Shown: positions 25,675 to 35,550, counted from the stretch's first letter. The stretch is 64,000 nucleotides of DNA from Pseudomonadota bacterium (GCA_030685065.1 JAUXQH010000155.1:1-64000), one strand, 5' to 3'. Translations and numbers: made by a program. Notes: generated by a model not told the origin, from the letters alone.

Positions 25675-28600
25675 CTACTGATTCGGCTCCGTCTGCGCTC
25701 CGAGGGTCACCCGCACGCGGTGCGTGGCGCCATCGTCCACGAGCGGAACCCTGGCCGCGGCGGGGTCCAGCGCGACGTCATCGAGGGTGAGCGTCGCGAT
25801 TCCCCGCTGCACGCCGCGAGGATTGAGGACCGTGATCTCATAGCGGGCGCCTCCGTGCTTCAGGCTCACCTCGAAGCTCGGCCAGCTCGTCGGGACACAG
25901 GGCGCGAGGTGCAGATGATCGCCGCGGACGCGTACCCCGAGGATCCACTCGAGCCCGGCGCGGTACATCCACGAGGCGGAGCCGGTGTACCAGGTCCAGC
26001 CGCCGCGCCCCATCTGGACGCCGGCACCGTACACGTCAGCGGCGGCGACGTAGGGCTCTCCTTTGTAGCGTTGGAGGCCCGCGCGAGTGTTGGCACGGTT
26101 GACCGGATTGAGCATCGCGAAGATCTCGCTCGCCTTGTTTCCGTCCCCGAGCTCGGCGAAGGCCATCAGCGCCCAGAGCGCGGCGTGTGTGTACTGTCCG
26201 CCGTTCTCGCGGATCCCCGGCAGATAGCCCTTGATGTAGCCGGGATCCAACGGCGTGCGGTCGAAGGGCGGGGTGAGCAGGAGGACGACCCCGTCCGCGC
26301 GACGCACCAGGTGTTCCTCGAGCGAGGCCATCGCGCGCACCGCGCGATCCGGCTGTCCGGCTCCCGACAACACCGACCAGGACTGCGCGATCGAATCGAT
26401 CCGGCATTCCACGTTGGCCGCCGAACCAAGCGGGGACCCGTCGTCCATGTACGCGCGACGGTACCAGTCGCCGTCCCAGGCTTCGGCCTCCACCGCGATG
26501 CGGAGCGCGGCCGTGTGCGCGCGCCAGGCGGTCGCCCGGGGCGTGTCTCCCCGGGCCTCGGCGATGGGGATCCACCGGTCCAGCGTCGAGATGAGGAACC
26601 AGGCGAGCCATACGCTCTCGCCCTCGCCCTGGTTCCCGACCCGGTTCATGCCATCGTTCCAATCGCCCCCGCCCATCAGGGGGAGGCCATGGCGGCCGAC
26701 GCCCAGGCTCACGTCGAGCGCGCGGGCGGCGTGCTCGTAGAGCGTCCCGACCTCGGAGGAGACCCGCGGCTCCTGGTAGGTGTCCTCCTGTTCGGGCGTG
26801 AGGATCGGGCCGTCGAGGTAGGGAACGACCTCGTCGAGCACGGCGGCCTCCCCCGTCACCTCGATGTAGTGCGAGACGGTGAACGGCAGCCAGATCCGGT
26901 CGTCCGCGAACCGCGTACGCACGCCCTTTCCGGACGGCGGGTGCCACCAGTGTTGGACGTCGCCCTCGGGAAATTGGTGCGCGGCGGCGCGGAGGATGTG
27001 CTCGCGGGTGAGGTCGGGGCGCGCGATCGCCAGCGCCATGCCGTCCTGGAGCTGGTCGCGGAAGCCGTACGCCCCCCCCGCCTGGTAGAAGCCGGCCCGC
27101 GCCCAGATACGGCAGGAGAGCGTCTGGTAGAGCAGCCAGCGGTTCATCAGGAGGTCCATCGCGCGGTCGGGCGTCTTGACCTGGACCACCTCGAGGATCG
27201 CGTCCCATCGGGCCACGACCTCGCGGAGGAGGGCCTCGGGATCGGCCTCGCGGGCCCTCTGCACGAGGCTGCGGGCTTCGGCCTCGCCGTCCGCCTGCCC
27301 CAGCAGCGCCACCACGCTCTCGCTCTCGCCGGGGAGCAGATGAATCGTCGTCATCAGCATCGCGCACGGGTCGAGTCCGGGGCCCACGCGCCCGCCTCCG
27401 GTGCGCTCGCGGCTGAGGCCGGCGGGCGTGGCGAGCGAACCGTTACGTCCGATCCACTCCGCGCGATCGCCAGAAGTGATGCGCTGACGCCCGCGGAGAT
27501 CGAGGAACGCGACCCGGCTGGCGAAGTCGGCTTTCCAGGGGTTGCGCGCGAAGATCGCGCCGGTGACCGGGTCGATCGAGGTGACGACGAACGGGGTCGA
27601 CGCGGCGCGCGAGGGCCCGAGCACCCACTCGGCATAGGCGGCCACGGAGAGCCGGCGTTCCCGCCCCGACGTGTTGCGGATCCGCAGCCGGGAGACCTTC
27701 ACCGGCGCCTCGGGCGCGACGAATTGGACCAGCTCCAGCGCGATTCCGTGGCTCTCGTGGGTGAAGGTGGTGAATCCCTGCCCGTGGTGCACGACGTAGG
27801 GGGTGTCCTCCCGCACGGGAAGCGGCGTGGCCGTCCACGTCTCGCCCGTGTCGTCGTCGCGAATGTAGAGGACCTCGCCAGGGGGGTCGCTCACCGGATC
27901 GTTCGACCAGGGGGTGAGCTGGTTCTCGTGGCTGTTCTCGGCCCACGTGAAGCCGCCGCCCGCCTCGGAGACGAGGAACCCGAAGCTGGGGTTGGCAATG
28001 ACGTTGACCCACGGCAGAGGCGTCCACTGCCGGGCGCCCATCACGATCACGTAGTCACGCCCGTCGGTCGAGAACCCGCCGATCCCATTGAAGAAATCGA
28101 GCTCGGGGCGCGGCGCGGACACCTCGGTCCCTGGGGAGGCCGGCAGGGGACTCGGCGACGTGGCACGCGGCGCAGGTGGCCCCGAATCGTGGCGCAGCTG
28201 ACGGATGACCTGCTCGGAGAGCGAGCCGTCGTGCGAGTCGACGACCACGCGCGCGGAGGCGAGCAGCATGTCGCGATCCTCGGCGCCGAGGTGCTCCCCG
28301 CGGATCAGGTGCACGCCGTTGAGCACGCCCGCGAAGTGGCTCGCGCGGACCAGCCCCTCGAGGTCCTCGTGCAGGTCCTGCCCGTAGGTGTGGAACTGCT
28401 CGTTGAGGATCACCAGATCGATGCTCAGACCCTTCATCTTCCAGTAGCAGTGGGCGTGGACGAGCTGCCGCACCAGATCGCGGTCCTCCATGTTCGCGAT
28501 GCGACCGAGCAGCAGCGGGCGGTCGCCGGAGATGCCGAAGCGCCACAGCGCGGACTGACCGAGCCGATTGCGCTCGAGCACTTCCTTGGCCGCGCGCATG

Positions 28601-31600
28601 GCCCGCCCGGCGTAGAGCACGCGAGAGGCGAGGCGCTGGTACAGCTGCGCCTCCTCCGGGTCGATGCCCAGGTGCCGGAGTTGGACCTGTGCATGGGTCC
28701 ACGCCTGCCCCAGCGTGCGCTCGAACATGCCGACGTCGCGGTAGGTGTCGCACAGGGCGAGCACGCGCTCACGGTTCGCGCCGACGAGCGTCGTGAAGGT
28801 GACCTTGGCCGTCTGACCCGGGGCGAGGGTGACCCGGCGGCGCAAGCTGAAGATCGGATCGAGCACGGCCCCGACCGTGTTGGAGAGGGGCCGCCCTTCA
28901 AAAATGGCAGAGGCGGTGCGAACCCCCCGGCCGCGGCCGATGAACCGGGCGCGATCCGTCTCGAACTGCACCCCCTCGAGGCCCACGCCGTGAACCGCCG
29001 ACACGTGCGCAGCCCAGACGCGGTGCTCGACCGCCGAGCGGGGCCGACGCGACGCGAGGAGCGCCTCCGCCGCGGGCTCGAACTCGGTCTGGACGAACAG
29101 GTTGGAGAAGGCGGGATGCGCGACGTCGGCGGCGTCCGGGGCCAGGACGACCTCGGAGTAGGAGGTCAGCTCGAGGGTGCGGAGGCGGTCCCCGTTGTTC
29201 ACGATGGTGACCTGCCGCACCTCGGCGTCGTCCTCCGAGGACACCACCACCTCGAGGGTCGTGGAGATCGAACCGTCCCGCCGCCGGATCTCCACCCGGT
29301 GCTCGAAGAAGGAGGCCGAATAGGCGTCCGCCTCCGCGCCCGTGGGCTGGTGGCCCGCCGACCACACGCGCCCGCTCACGACGTCTCGGATGTAGATGAA
29401 GCTGCCCCACGCATCGAGCGTCTCGTCCTCGCGCCAGCGCGTGACCGCGAGGTCCTTCCAGAGGCTCTGCCCTGCTCCGGCCACGGTGAACGCGACCGAA
29501 TAGCGGCCGTTGGAGAGGCGGTGGGTTGCCGGTAGCGCGTCGTGCGGCGAGTTGAACTTGCGGAGCACCGGCGGCACGACCTCGCGCACGTGGAGGTGCA
29601 TCGCGGCCTCGTCCGTGTGGGAGCGGGCCACGGCCACGTGTCGGGGGGTGCGCTCGTGGAGGAGCAGTACCGCGGCCTGGACCATCGGCGAGGCGTGGAA
29701 GCGACGTCGCATGGCAAACCCGCCGATCGTGCTGCACAGCGCGACGATCGACATGCCCTGATGGTGCGCGAAGTACGCCTTCACGACGGCGGAGTGCGTG
29801 CCCTCCGGGAGCCTTGCGATCGTATAGTCGACGGACTCGTAGAAGCCAAAACGTCCGGACGCGCCGACCCTCGCGAGGCTGGTGAGGTTCTCGGCGGCGG
29901 CGGCGGGATCGACCATGGACGCGAGCGCGGTGGCGTACGGGGCGATGACCAGATCGTCGGCGAGCCCCCGCTTGAGGCCGAGGCCGCTCACGCCGAAGTT
30001 GGCGTATTGATAGGTGAGGTCGAGATCACGAGCGTTGTAGGCGGATTCTGAAATCCCCCACGGCACCCCGCGCGCGGCCCCGTATGCGATCTGGCGCGCC
30101 ACCACGAGCCGGTCCGTCTGGTCGAGCAGGCTGCCCTCGGGCGTCGCCATGACCAGCTCGGGCATGAGGTATTCGAACATCGAACCCGACCACGAGACGA
30201 GCACGGATCCGGCCCCGACCGGCGTCAGCCTGCGTCCGAGGCGAAACCAATGTGACACCGGTACGTCGCCCTTCGCGATGGCCAGGAAGCTCGCAAGGCG
30301 ACACTCGGACGCGAGCAGGTCGTACGAGGAGACGTCCAGCCGGCCGTGGTCGACGTTGTATCCGATTGAAAAGAGCCTCTGGTCGGCCTCGTAGAGGAAC
30401 CCCCACTCCATCTCCTGCGACAGGCGCTCGGCCCGCTCCGCGAGCCGCGTCAGGCGCTCGGCCGGGCTCCCACGAAAGGGGCTCTCCCACACGGCTCCCT
30501 CCCCGGAGGGTGCCGCGTCGAAGAAGCCGCCGTCGACCAGGACGCGGTCCCGGACATGCCCCGCGATCGCCGAGCGCACCATCCGCGCCCAGTCGTACGT
30601 GTCCGTGTAGGCCGCCCCGCCCCGCTCCTGCGCCAACGCCTGGGCCGTGTCGACGAACACCTCCGACTTCGCGAGCAGCGCGTCCCAGACCCCGTCCGCG
30701 ACGCCCCCTCCGTGGAGGATCGCACCGATCTCGTCGGCGCTCTCGACGAGCTGGTGGCTGCGGATGGAGCCGTCGCGTGGGTCGTCCCCGATCGCGGCGA
30801 TCGCCTCGCGCGCGATTGCGAGCGCATCGGCGATGCCCGCGAAGGCGCGCGGGATCGTGGGCGTGTAGTTCGCGAGCTCGAGGCACGCCTGCTGGAGGGC
30901 GAGCAGGTGACCCGCCAGGTTTCCACTGTCGACCGTGGAGACGTAGCGGGGCGTCAGCGGGACGAGGGTGGTGGTGTCATACCAATTGTACAGGTGCCCG
31001 CGGTGCCGCTCCATCGTGTCGAGCGTCCCGAGCGTGGCCTCGATGCGCTCGATGAAGCCGAGCGTTCCGAGCCAGCCCATGTCGTGCGCCGAGACCGCCG
31101 AGAGGACGTACAGCCCGATGTTCGTGGGCGACGTGCGGTGCGCGACGGCCGGCGTCGGATCCTCCTGGTAGTTGTCCGGCGGCAGGTGGTGGTCGGCGGC
31201 CGTCACGAAGGACTCGAAATAGCGCCAGGTGCGGCGTGCGGTCAGCCTGAGCTGGTACGAGCCGCGGTCGTCGAGCCGAGCGCGGACGCGGGCCACCGGG
31301 GGAGCGCTGATCCAGCGGGCGATCACCGGCGACAGGATCCAGAGGGTGGCGAACGAGGCCGCGAGCCCCACCGAGTGCGGCGCGACACGCACGACCGCGA
31401 GCAGCGCGAGCACGGTGAGGCCGACCGAGCGGGCCATCTCGCGCTGAAACGCGCCCAGCTCCAACCGGGACCCGAGCTTGACCTGCGCCGCGGTCACCCA
31501 CTCCAGCATGCGGCGCCGCGAAAACGTGAGCCGGTAGAGGGTCCGCACGATCGCGTCGACCATCTGCCAGGCCTGCTCCGCGAGGAGCGCGATCCCCAGC

Positions 31601-34254
31601 CCCACGCGGAGCAGCCCGAGCACCAGGTCGCCGCCGATGGCGCGCGCGAAGCTCCTCAGCGCGAGCCCGGAGCGCCGGGGCAGCAGATCGAGCAGCACCG
31701 GCAGGAGCACGGGCACGATCAGGGTGGCCCCGACGAACAGCGTCCACACCCACGGGCGCCCATCGGGGAGGAGCCAACCGGCGAGCAACGTCGCGAGGCA
31801 CGCGGGTGCCACCAGCGTCCGCCGCAGGTTGTCGAGCATCTTCCAGCGCCCGATGGCGCTGATCCGGCCGCGGCCGAGGATCCAGGGCAGGAGCTGCCAG
31901 TCCCCGCGCGCCCAGCGATGCTGGCGGGCTGCGGAAACCTGATAGTGAGCGGGGAAGCTCTCGAACAGCTCGATATCGGTCAGCAGGCCCGCGCGCGCAT
32001 GCAGGCCTTCGAACAGATCGTGCGAGAGCATCGTGTTCTCGGGAACCCGGCCCTCGAGCGCGATCTCGAAGGCGTCCACGTCGTAGATGCCCTTGCCGGT
32101 ATAGCTGCCTTCACCGAAGAGATCCTGGTAGACGTCCGAGATGGCGAAGGCGTACGGATCGATCCCGGCGGGGCCGGAGTAGACGCGCTGCGCGACCGTG
32201 CCCTCTCCTGTCTCGGGGAGGGTCGGCGTGATGCGCGGCTGCAGGATTCCGTACCCCTCGATGACGCAGTGCGTCACCGGGTGGTGGACGGCGCGGTTGA
32301 GCGGGTGTGCGATCGCGCCGATGAGCCGCTTGGCCGAGCCGTAGGGGAGGCGGGTGTCCGAGTCGAGGGTGATGATGTAGCGGATGCCGAGCGCCGTTAG
32401 GCTCGCGACGGACACGCCCGCGGAATCCGCGGCCGCTCCGAGCTCCTCGGGGAGGAAGGTCGTGTCGGTCGCGCCGCGGAGCAAGCGATTGAGCTCGTGG
32501 AGCTTCCCGCGCTTGCGCTCCCAGCCCATCCAACACCCTTGCCGCTCGTTCCAGCGGCGCCCGCGGTGGAGGAGGAAGAACCGTGGCCCCCCCGCGACCG
32601 GCCCGTGCCGCTCGTTGAGGGAGGCGATCCTCTCGCGAGCGAGCTCGAGCAGCGTGTCGTCACCGTCCACACGCTCCGTGAGCGCGTCGGGCCAGTCCGA
32701 CACCAGGGCGAAGCGCAGATCGCCGTCGTCGTTGGCGAGAAAATGCACCTCGAGGCGCTCGATCAGCGCGTACACCTCGGCCTCGTCCGTCAGGAGCGTG
32801 GGGATGACCACCATCGTGCGAAGCTCGGCGGGCACGCCGGACTCGAGCGCCAGCTTCGGCAGCTTGCGTGGGCCCACGAGGCGCGCCACCGACCGGTTCA
32901 CCAGCCCGATCGCCATCTCGGAGGCCGGGATCAGCGCGAGGAGTCCGAGCGCCACCCCCTCGAGCACCGAGGCGCCCAGCGCGGTGGCCGCCCAGAGCGG
33001 CACGGCGAGCACGCCCGCGGTCACGACGCCGATGGCGCCCACGTAGCCGAGCGTCGGCGCGCGGCTCAGGACACGCCGAACTGTCTGCAACGCGGGGGCG
33101 CGATAGCCGATCTCCACCTCGAGCGCGGCGCGCCCGGTGGAGATCAGGTGGTAGCCCGGGTCCGACTCCCGCGAGCCCCTGGGAATGCCCGATCCCTTGG
33201 CCTTCTCCGAGACCAATTTCCCGATGGCCACCTCTGTCCACGAGGAGTTCCGCGCCAGCTCCTCGACCGCGTGGCGATAGCGGTCACGCGTGTCGAAGTC
33301 GAGCGGGGAGACGGTGGCGTGTCCTCGCAGGGCCGCCTCCAGCAGGCTGACATCCTCCACGAAGTCGGCCCAGTCCACCGCGGAGAGCGCCCGCATGCTG
33401 GTGATTCCGTCCCGCACGGGCCCCTGCATCGCCGCGACCTGCACGTGCTCGGCGCGCACCACGTCCTCGGCCGTGCTGTTGTGGCGGGAGAGCTGCTCGT
33501 TGAGCCAGAGCAGACCGGGGGTGGTCGTCGGGTCGCGGTCACGCAGACGCTGAATGAGCTGCACCGAGAAGGCCGTGGGCAGCGGCGCGCGCTCGAGGGC
33601 CCGCAGCCGGCGTCGGATCTTCAGCACGCGACTGGGATCGAGGAGCGCCTCGGCCAGCTCGTCCGCCTGGGCCCGCTCCTCGCGGCGGTGAACAATCGAA
33701 TCGGCCAATCGCCGCAGGTTCTCCACCAGCACCAGGCGCAGGGAGATGGCGATCGCCCACAGCTCGCCGATCGTCAGCGCCTGGACCTCCTGGTAGGCGC
33801 ACACGAAGCGCTTGAGGCTCTCCGGATCGAAGCGGCTGTCGGTGTGCTCGACATAGGCCCAGACGAGCGCGTACACCCGCGGATACCCCGCCCTCTCCCC
33901 GTCGACCAACTTCGGCAGCTCGAAGTAGAATCCGGGTGGAAGATCCTCCTCGATTTCGCGGAGCTGCTCCTCCACCAGGCCAAAGTTGTCGATCAACCAC
34001 TCGGCCGCGGGCGTGACCGCAACGCCGCTCCGGGCGTCCGCCGCGATGATGCGCGCCGCGGCCACGAGCGCGCGGCGATTGTCCTTGAGCCGGGCGAGCA
34101 CGGGCCTGCCCTGGTGCCGGCCTGGCAGGATGTGATGCTTCGCCGCCAGCTCTGGGGCGAACTGCTCGAGCCGATCGATGCTGTAGAGCTCACCGCGGAT
34201 GGGCTGGGTGGACGTAATCGTCAAGGTTGGCTCCGGTGGGCGGACCTGCGCCAA
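25675..34254 (-). CDS. ndvB: Cyclic beta-1,2-glucan synthase (GT84 + glycoamylase-like + GH94)
   Basis: 2859 residues, the usual size of NdvB/Cgs proteins. Order: N-terminal region PIRGELYSIDRLEQ; membrane helices near 410-450; a GT84 domain with YIITLDSDTRLPYGS (DxD, near 625) and RQHRWARGDW (QxxRW-type, near 780); more membrane helices; a glycoamylase-like domain with PWGISESAYNARD near 1400 and FAHHQGMS near 1500, which cyclises the chain; and GH94 beta-sandwich and catalytic parts with GGGDWNDGMNRVG (acid Asp) near 2530, which trims chain length. It makes cyclic beta-1,2-glucans from UDP-glucose and delivers them to the periplasm for osmoadaptation. The start is TTG; a second TTG at 34221 has a better-placed GGAG and may be the real one. 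Single gene, no ndvA exporter adjacent. Confidence 0.92.
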   Translation of the reverse strand: MAQVRPPEPTLTITSTQPIRGELYSIDRLEQFAPELAAKHHILPGRHQGRPVLARLKDNRRALVAAARIIAADARSGVAVTPAAEWLIDNFGLVEEQLREIEEDLPPGFYFELPKLVDGERAGYPRVYALVWAYVEHTDSRFDPESLKRFVCAYQEVQALTIGELWAIAISLRLVLVENLRRLADSIVHRREERAQADELAEALLDPSRVLKIRRRLRALERAPLPTAFSVQLIQRLRDRDPTTTPGLLWLNEQLSRHNSTAEDVVRAEHVQVAAMQGPVRDGITSMRALSAVDWADFVEDVSLLEAALRGHATVSPLDFDTRDRYRHAVEELARNSSWTEVAIGKLVSEKAKGSGIPRGSRESDPGYHLISTGRAALEVEIGYRAPALQTVRRVLSRAPTLGYVGAIGVVTAGVLAVPLWAATALGASVLEGVALGLLALIPASEMAIGLVNRSVARLVGPRKLPKLALESGVPAELRTMVVIPTLLTDEAEVYALIERLEVHFLANDDGDLRFALVSDWPDALTERVDGDDTLLELARERIASLNERHGPVAGGPRFFLLHRGRRWNERQGCWMGWERKRGKLHELNRLLRGATDTTFLPEELGAAADSAGVSVASLTALGIRYIITLDSDTRLPYGSAKRLIGAIAHPLNRAVHHPVTHCVIEGYGILQPRITPTLPETGEGTVAQRVYSGPAGIDPYAFAISDVYQDLFGEGSYTGKGIYDVDAFEIALEGRVPENTMLSHDLFEGLHARAGLLTDIELFESFPAHYQVSAARQHRWARGDWQLLPWILGRGRISAIGRWKMLDNLRRTLVAPACLATLLAGWLLPDGRPWVWTLFVGATLIVPVLLPVLLDLLPRRSGLALRSFARAIGGDLVLGLLRVGLGIALLAEQAWQMVDAIVRTLYRLTFSRRRMLEWVTAAQVKLGSRLELGAFQREMARSVGLTVLALLAVVRVAPHSVGLAASFATLWILSPVIARWISAPPVARVRARLDDRGSYQLRLTARRTWRYFESFVTAADHHLPPDNYQEDPTPAVAHRTSPTNIGLYVLSAVSAHDMGWLGTLGFIERIEATLGTLDTMERHRGHLYNWYDTTTLVPLTPRYVSTVDSGNLAGHLLALQQACLELANYTPTIPRAFAGIADALAIAREAIAAIGDDPRDGSIRSHQLVESADEIGAILHGGGVADGVWDALLAKSEVFVDTAQALAQERGGAAYTDTYDWARMVRSAIAGHVRDRVLVDGGFFDAAPSGEGAVWESPFRGSPAERLTRLAERAERLSQEMEWGFLYEADQRLFSIGYNVDHGRLDVSSYDLLASECRLASFLAIAKGDVPVSHWFRLGRRLTPVGAGSVLVSWSGSMFEYLMPELVMATPEGSLLDQTDRLVVARQIAYGAARGVPWGISESAYNARDLDLTYQYANFGVSGLGLKRGLADDLVIAPYATALASMVDPAAAAENLTSLARVGASGRFGFYESVDYTIARLPEGTHSAVVKAYFAHHQGMSIVALCSTIGGFAMRRRFHASPMVQAAVLLLHERTPRHVAVARSHTDEAAMHLHVREVVPPVLRKFNSPHDALPATHRLSNGRYSVAFTVAGAGQSLWKDLAVTRWREDETLDAWGSFIYIRDVVSGRVWSAGHQPTGAEADAYSASFFEHRVEIRRRDGSISTTLEVVVSSEDDAEVRQVTIVNNGDRLRTLELTSYSEVVLAPDAADVAHPAFSNLFVQTEFEPAAEALLASRRPRSAVEHRVWAAHVSAVHGVGLEGVQFETDRARFIGRGRGVRTASAIFEGRPLSNTVGAVLDPIFSLRRRVTLAPGQTAKVTFTTLVGANRERVLALCDTYRDVGMFERTLGQAWTHAQVQLRHLGIDPEEAQLYQRLASRVLYAGRAMRAAKEVLERNRLGQSALWRFGISGDRPLLLGRIANMEDRDLVRQLVHAHCYWKMKGLSIDLVILNEQFHTYGQDLHEDLEGLVRASHFAGVLNGVHLIRGEHLGAEDRDMLLASARVVVDSHDGSLSEQVIRQLRHDSGPPAPRATSPSPLPASPGTEVSAPRPELDFFNGIGGFSTDGRDYVIVMGARQWTPLPWVNVIANPSFGFLVSEAGGGFTWAENSHENQLTPWSNDPVSDPPGEVLYIRDDDTGETWTATPLPVREDTPYVVHHGQGFTTFTHESHGIALELVQFVAPEAPVKVSRLRIRNTSGRERRLSVAAYAEWVLGPSRAASTPFVVTSIDPVTGAIFARNPWKADFASRVAFLDLRGRQRITSGDRAEWIGRNGSLATPAGLSRERTGGGRVGPGLDPCAMLMTTIHLLPGESESVVALLGQADGEAEARSLVQRAREADPEALLREVVARWDAILEVVQVKTPDRAMDLLMNRWLLYQTLSCRIWARAGFYQAGGAYGFRDQLQDGMALAIARPDLTREHILRAAAHQFPEGDVQHWWHPPSGKGVRTRFADDRIWLPFTVSHYIEVTGEAAVLDEVVPYLDGPILTPEQEDTYQEPRVSSEVGTLYEHAARALDVSLGVGRHGLPLMGGGDWNDGMNRVGNQGEGESVWLAWFLISTLDRWIPIAEARGDTPRATAWRAHTAALRIAVEAEAWDGDWYRRAYMDDGSPLGSAANVECRIDSIAQSWSVLSGAGQPDRAVRAMASLEEHLVRRADGVVLLLTPPFDRTPLDPGYIKGYLPGIRENGGQYTHAALWALMAFAELGDGNKASEIFAMLNPVNRANTRAGLQRYKGEPYVAAADVYGAGVQMGRGGWTWYTGSASWMYRAGLEWILGVRVRGDHLHLAPCVPTSWPSFEVSLKHGGARYEITVLNPRGVQRGIATLTLDDVALDPAAARVPLVDDGATHRVRVTLGAQTEPNQ

Positions 34255-34549
34255 TCGATTCGCCCGAGCAGCCGGTGGTCCTGATTGGGAACTACACGGG
34301 CGCGCGGCTCAGCCCCCATTATTTCGCTCGAATAGCGCCACTGTTTACCGAATCGGACAACACTCCGTGTACCCGAGACATCCCGCGGCTGATCGCGCCG
34401 CGGCCTCCGGACCGTGTCGGGACGATGACGCCCATGTCTCGCGCTGTCGACGTGTATGTGATTCGTGACAGTTGGATTGCCCCAAACCTGGTCCCGGGCG
34501 ATGAAGGATTCGTACCCCGCCCAAATCGGGCCCGGTCCTGGAGGTTGAC

Positions 34550-34789
34550 GTGAAGATTGCCTTGTTCCTCATTCTGTCCCTGAGCGCCTGTACGTTTTCC
34601 GGCGAGATCGAGCCGAACATCGAGTGTACGAACACGTGTGCCGACGACAAGGAGACCTGCGTCGAAACCTGCGAGACCGCATGCGCGGACGCCGGTGGCG
34701 ACACGGACGAGGCGTGCGACACGGACTGCGAGGTCACCTGCACCGACGAGTACGACACGTGCACGCTCGAGTGCGACTCGCTCGACTGA
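34550..34789 (+). CDS. Small acidic cysteine-rich lipoprotein with mirror-symmetric Cys spacing
   Basis: 79 residues from a GTG with GGAGG five nt upstream. MKIALFLILSLSAC is a lipoprotein signal (Cys14). The mature part is strongly acidic and holds ten further Cys at 26, 30, 37, 41, 45, 56, 60, 64, 71 and 75. The spacings between them are 3-6-3-3-10-3-3-6-3 residues, identical read from either end. The CX3C periodicity fits one helical face, and the central Gly-Gly-Asp loop fits an antiparallel helical hairpin with up to five cross-strand disulfides or a metal site. I know no named family. The preceding 295 bp (34255-34549) is less GC-rich, holds no convincing gene, and presumably carries the divergent promoters for this gene and the glucan synthase. 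Confidence 0.75.
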   Translation: MKIALFLILSLSACTFSGEIEPNIECTNTCADDKETCVETCETACADAGGDTDEACDTDCEVTCTDEYDTCTLECDSLD

Positions 34790-34841
34790 CCGGCCGGGCG
34801 CCCGCCCCCCGCGGTTCCGGGCTGACGCTCGGGGCCGCTTC

Positions 34842-34886
34842 CTCTTTTTGGGCCTTGAAAAAAGGCTTTGGGCCGCCCAAAAAGAG
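34842..34886. terminator. Bidirectional terminator-like nested hairpin
   Basis: Perfect 12-bp arms ctctttttgggc (34842-34853) and gcccaaaaagag (34875-34886). A smaller hairpin gcctt/aaggc sits inside the 21-nt loop. The A/T-rich stem is conspicuous in this GC-rich DNA. It lies between the convergent cysteine-rich lipoprotein gene and the small membrane-protein gene, 52 bp past the former's stop, so it probably ends both transcripts. Confidence 0.7.
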
Positions 34887-34932
34887 AGGCCGGTCGGCGG
34901 TGGAACCCGAGGGCCCCACCGCCAGGCCGCGA

Positions 34933-35082
34933 TCAGGCGACGCGCGCCCCGCCGACGAGGCGGACGAGGACCACGATGACCGCCAGCACGAGGAGGATGT
35001 GAATGAACCCTCCCATCGTGTAGCTGCTGACGAGGCCGAGCAACCAGAGAACGCAGAGAATGACGGCGATGGTCCAGAGCAT
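34933..35082 (-). CDS. Lmo0937-type tiny membrane protein
   Basis: A 49-residue protein. The sequence starts MLWTIAVILCVLWLLGLVSS, continues through YTMGGFIHILLVL to a second hydrophobic helix AVIVVLVRLVGG, and ends RVA. This two-helix pattern with LLG..SxxTxGGxIH is that of the Lmo0937/DUF5670 family: tiny inner-membrane proteins often found next to stress genes, of unknown function. AAGGA sits about 9 nt before the ATG. The next gene upstream on the same strand encodes a coiled-coil protein 61 bp away, so the two may be cotranscribed. Confidence 0.85.
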   Translation of the reverse strand: MLWTIAVILCVLWLLGLVSSYTMGGFIHILLVLAVIVVLVRLVGGARVA

Positions 35083-35143
35083 GGTTATTTCCTTGAGCTG
35101 ACTTGGGGTTCTGAGGAGATCACGGAAGGGATCAGGAGTGGGA

Positions 35144-35452
35144 TCAGGAGTGAAAGTGCGAGCGCGCGAGCTTGGCGCTGTGTTCGAGCTCCGCCCAGGC
35201 GGACTCGAAGCCGAACTTGACCTCTTCCCAGGCCTCGCTCGTGGAGTCCTTCAGCTCGGAGAGGCGCACCCGTGTGATGACGTCCCGGCTGCGGAACTCC
35301 TCGGCCACCCGGTGCATCTCCACCTTGGCATCCCCGGCGGCCTGGCTCGCGCGCTCCTCGAGCCGGGTCAAGACCTCACGCAAATGGGCGAGCTGCGCCT
35401 CACGAGCGGTGGTGTATTGCTCTTTTTCCGAGTGCTGCACGAGCTTCTCCAT
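35144..35452 (-). CDS. Small charged coiled-coil protein, stress-response type
   Basis: 102 residues, almost entirely charged helix with heptad-like hydrophobics (REAQLAHLREVLTRLEERAS, then EAWEEVKFGFESAWAELEHS). The combination resembles short coiled-coil 'sll1863-type' stress proteins, with the WEEVKxGFExAWxEL repeat being characteristic. It has no signal or membrane segment, so it is probably cytosolic. A good ribosome site (AAGGAAG) precedes the ATG. It is encoded just upstream of the Lmo0937-type membrane protein. Between this start and the divergent hemerythrin-like gene lie 295 bp (35453-35747) with no gene I support, holding the presumed divergent promoters. Family assignment is moderate; no molecular function is inferable. 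Confidence 0.7.
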   Translation of the reverse strand: MEKLVQHSEKEQYTTAREAQLAHLREVLTRLEERASQAAGDAKVEMHRVAEEFRSRDVITRVRLSELKDSTSEAWEEVKFGFESAWAELEHSAKLARSHFHS

Positions 35453-35515
35453 TGTGTCACTTCCTTAAGGCGGCGCCCCGCGCGCGCTCGTCTTCAATGC
35501 CGGCGTTGTATCCGT

Positions 35516-35550
35516 GTGTGTCACGGCCGTCGGGGCCGCGCCCGACACAC
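35516..35550. repeat. Inverted repeat in divergent 5' region
   Basis: Arms gtgtgtc (35516-35522) and gacacac (35544-35550) are perfect 7-bp complements separated by 21 bp that contain a further ggcc...ggcc pairing. It lies in the non-coding gap between the divergent coiled-coil and hemerythrin-like genes and could act as an operator or leader hairpin. No regulator is known. Confidence 0.3.

Noticed and set aside
34227..34553. A 108-codon plus-strand ORF ending in GTGA at the cysteine-rich lipoprotein start
   Set aside because: Third-position GC is clearly lower than in real genes here, it starts with TTG inside the 5' end of the glucan synthase gene on the other strand, and the translation has no domain or signal. 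Long open frames are common by chance in this DNA.
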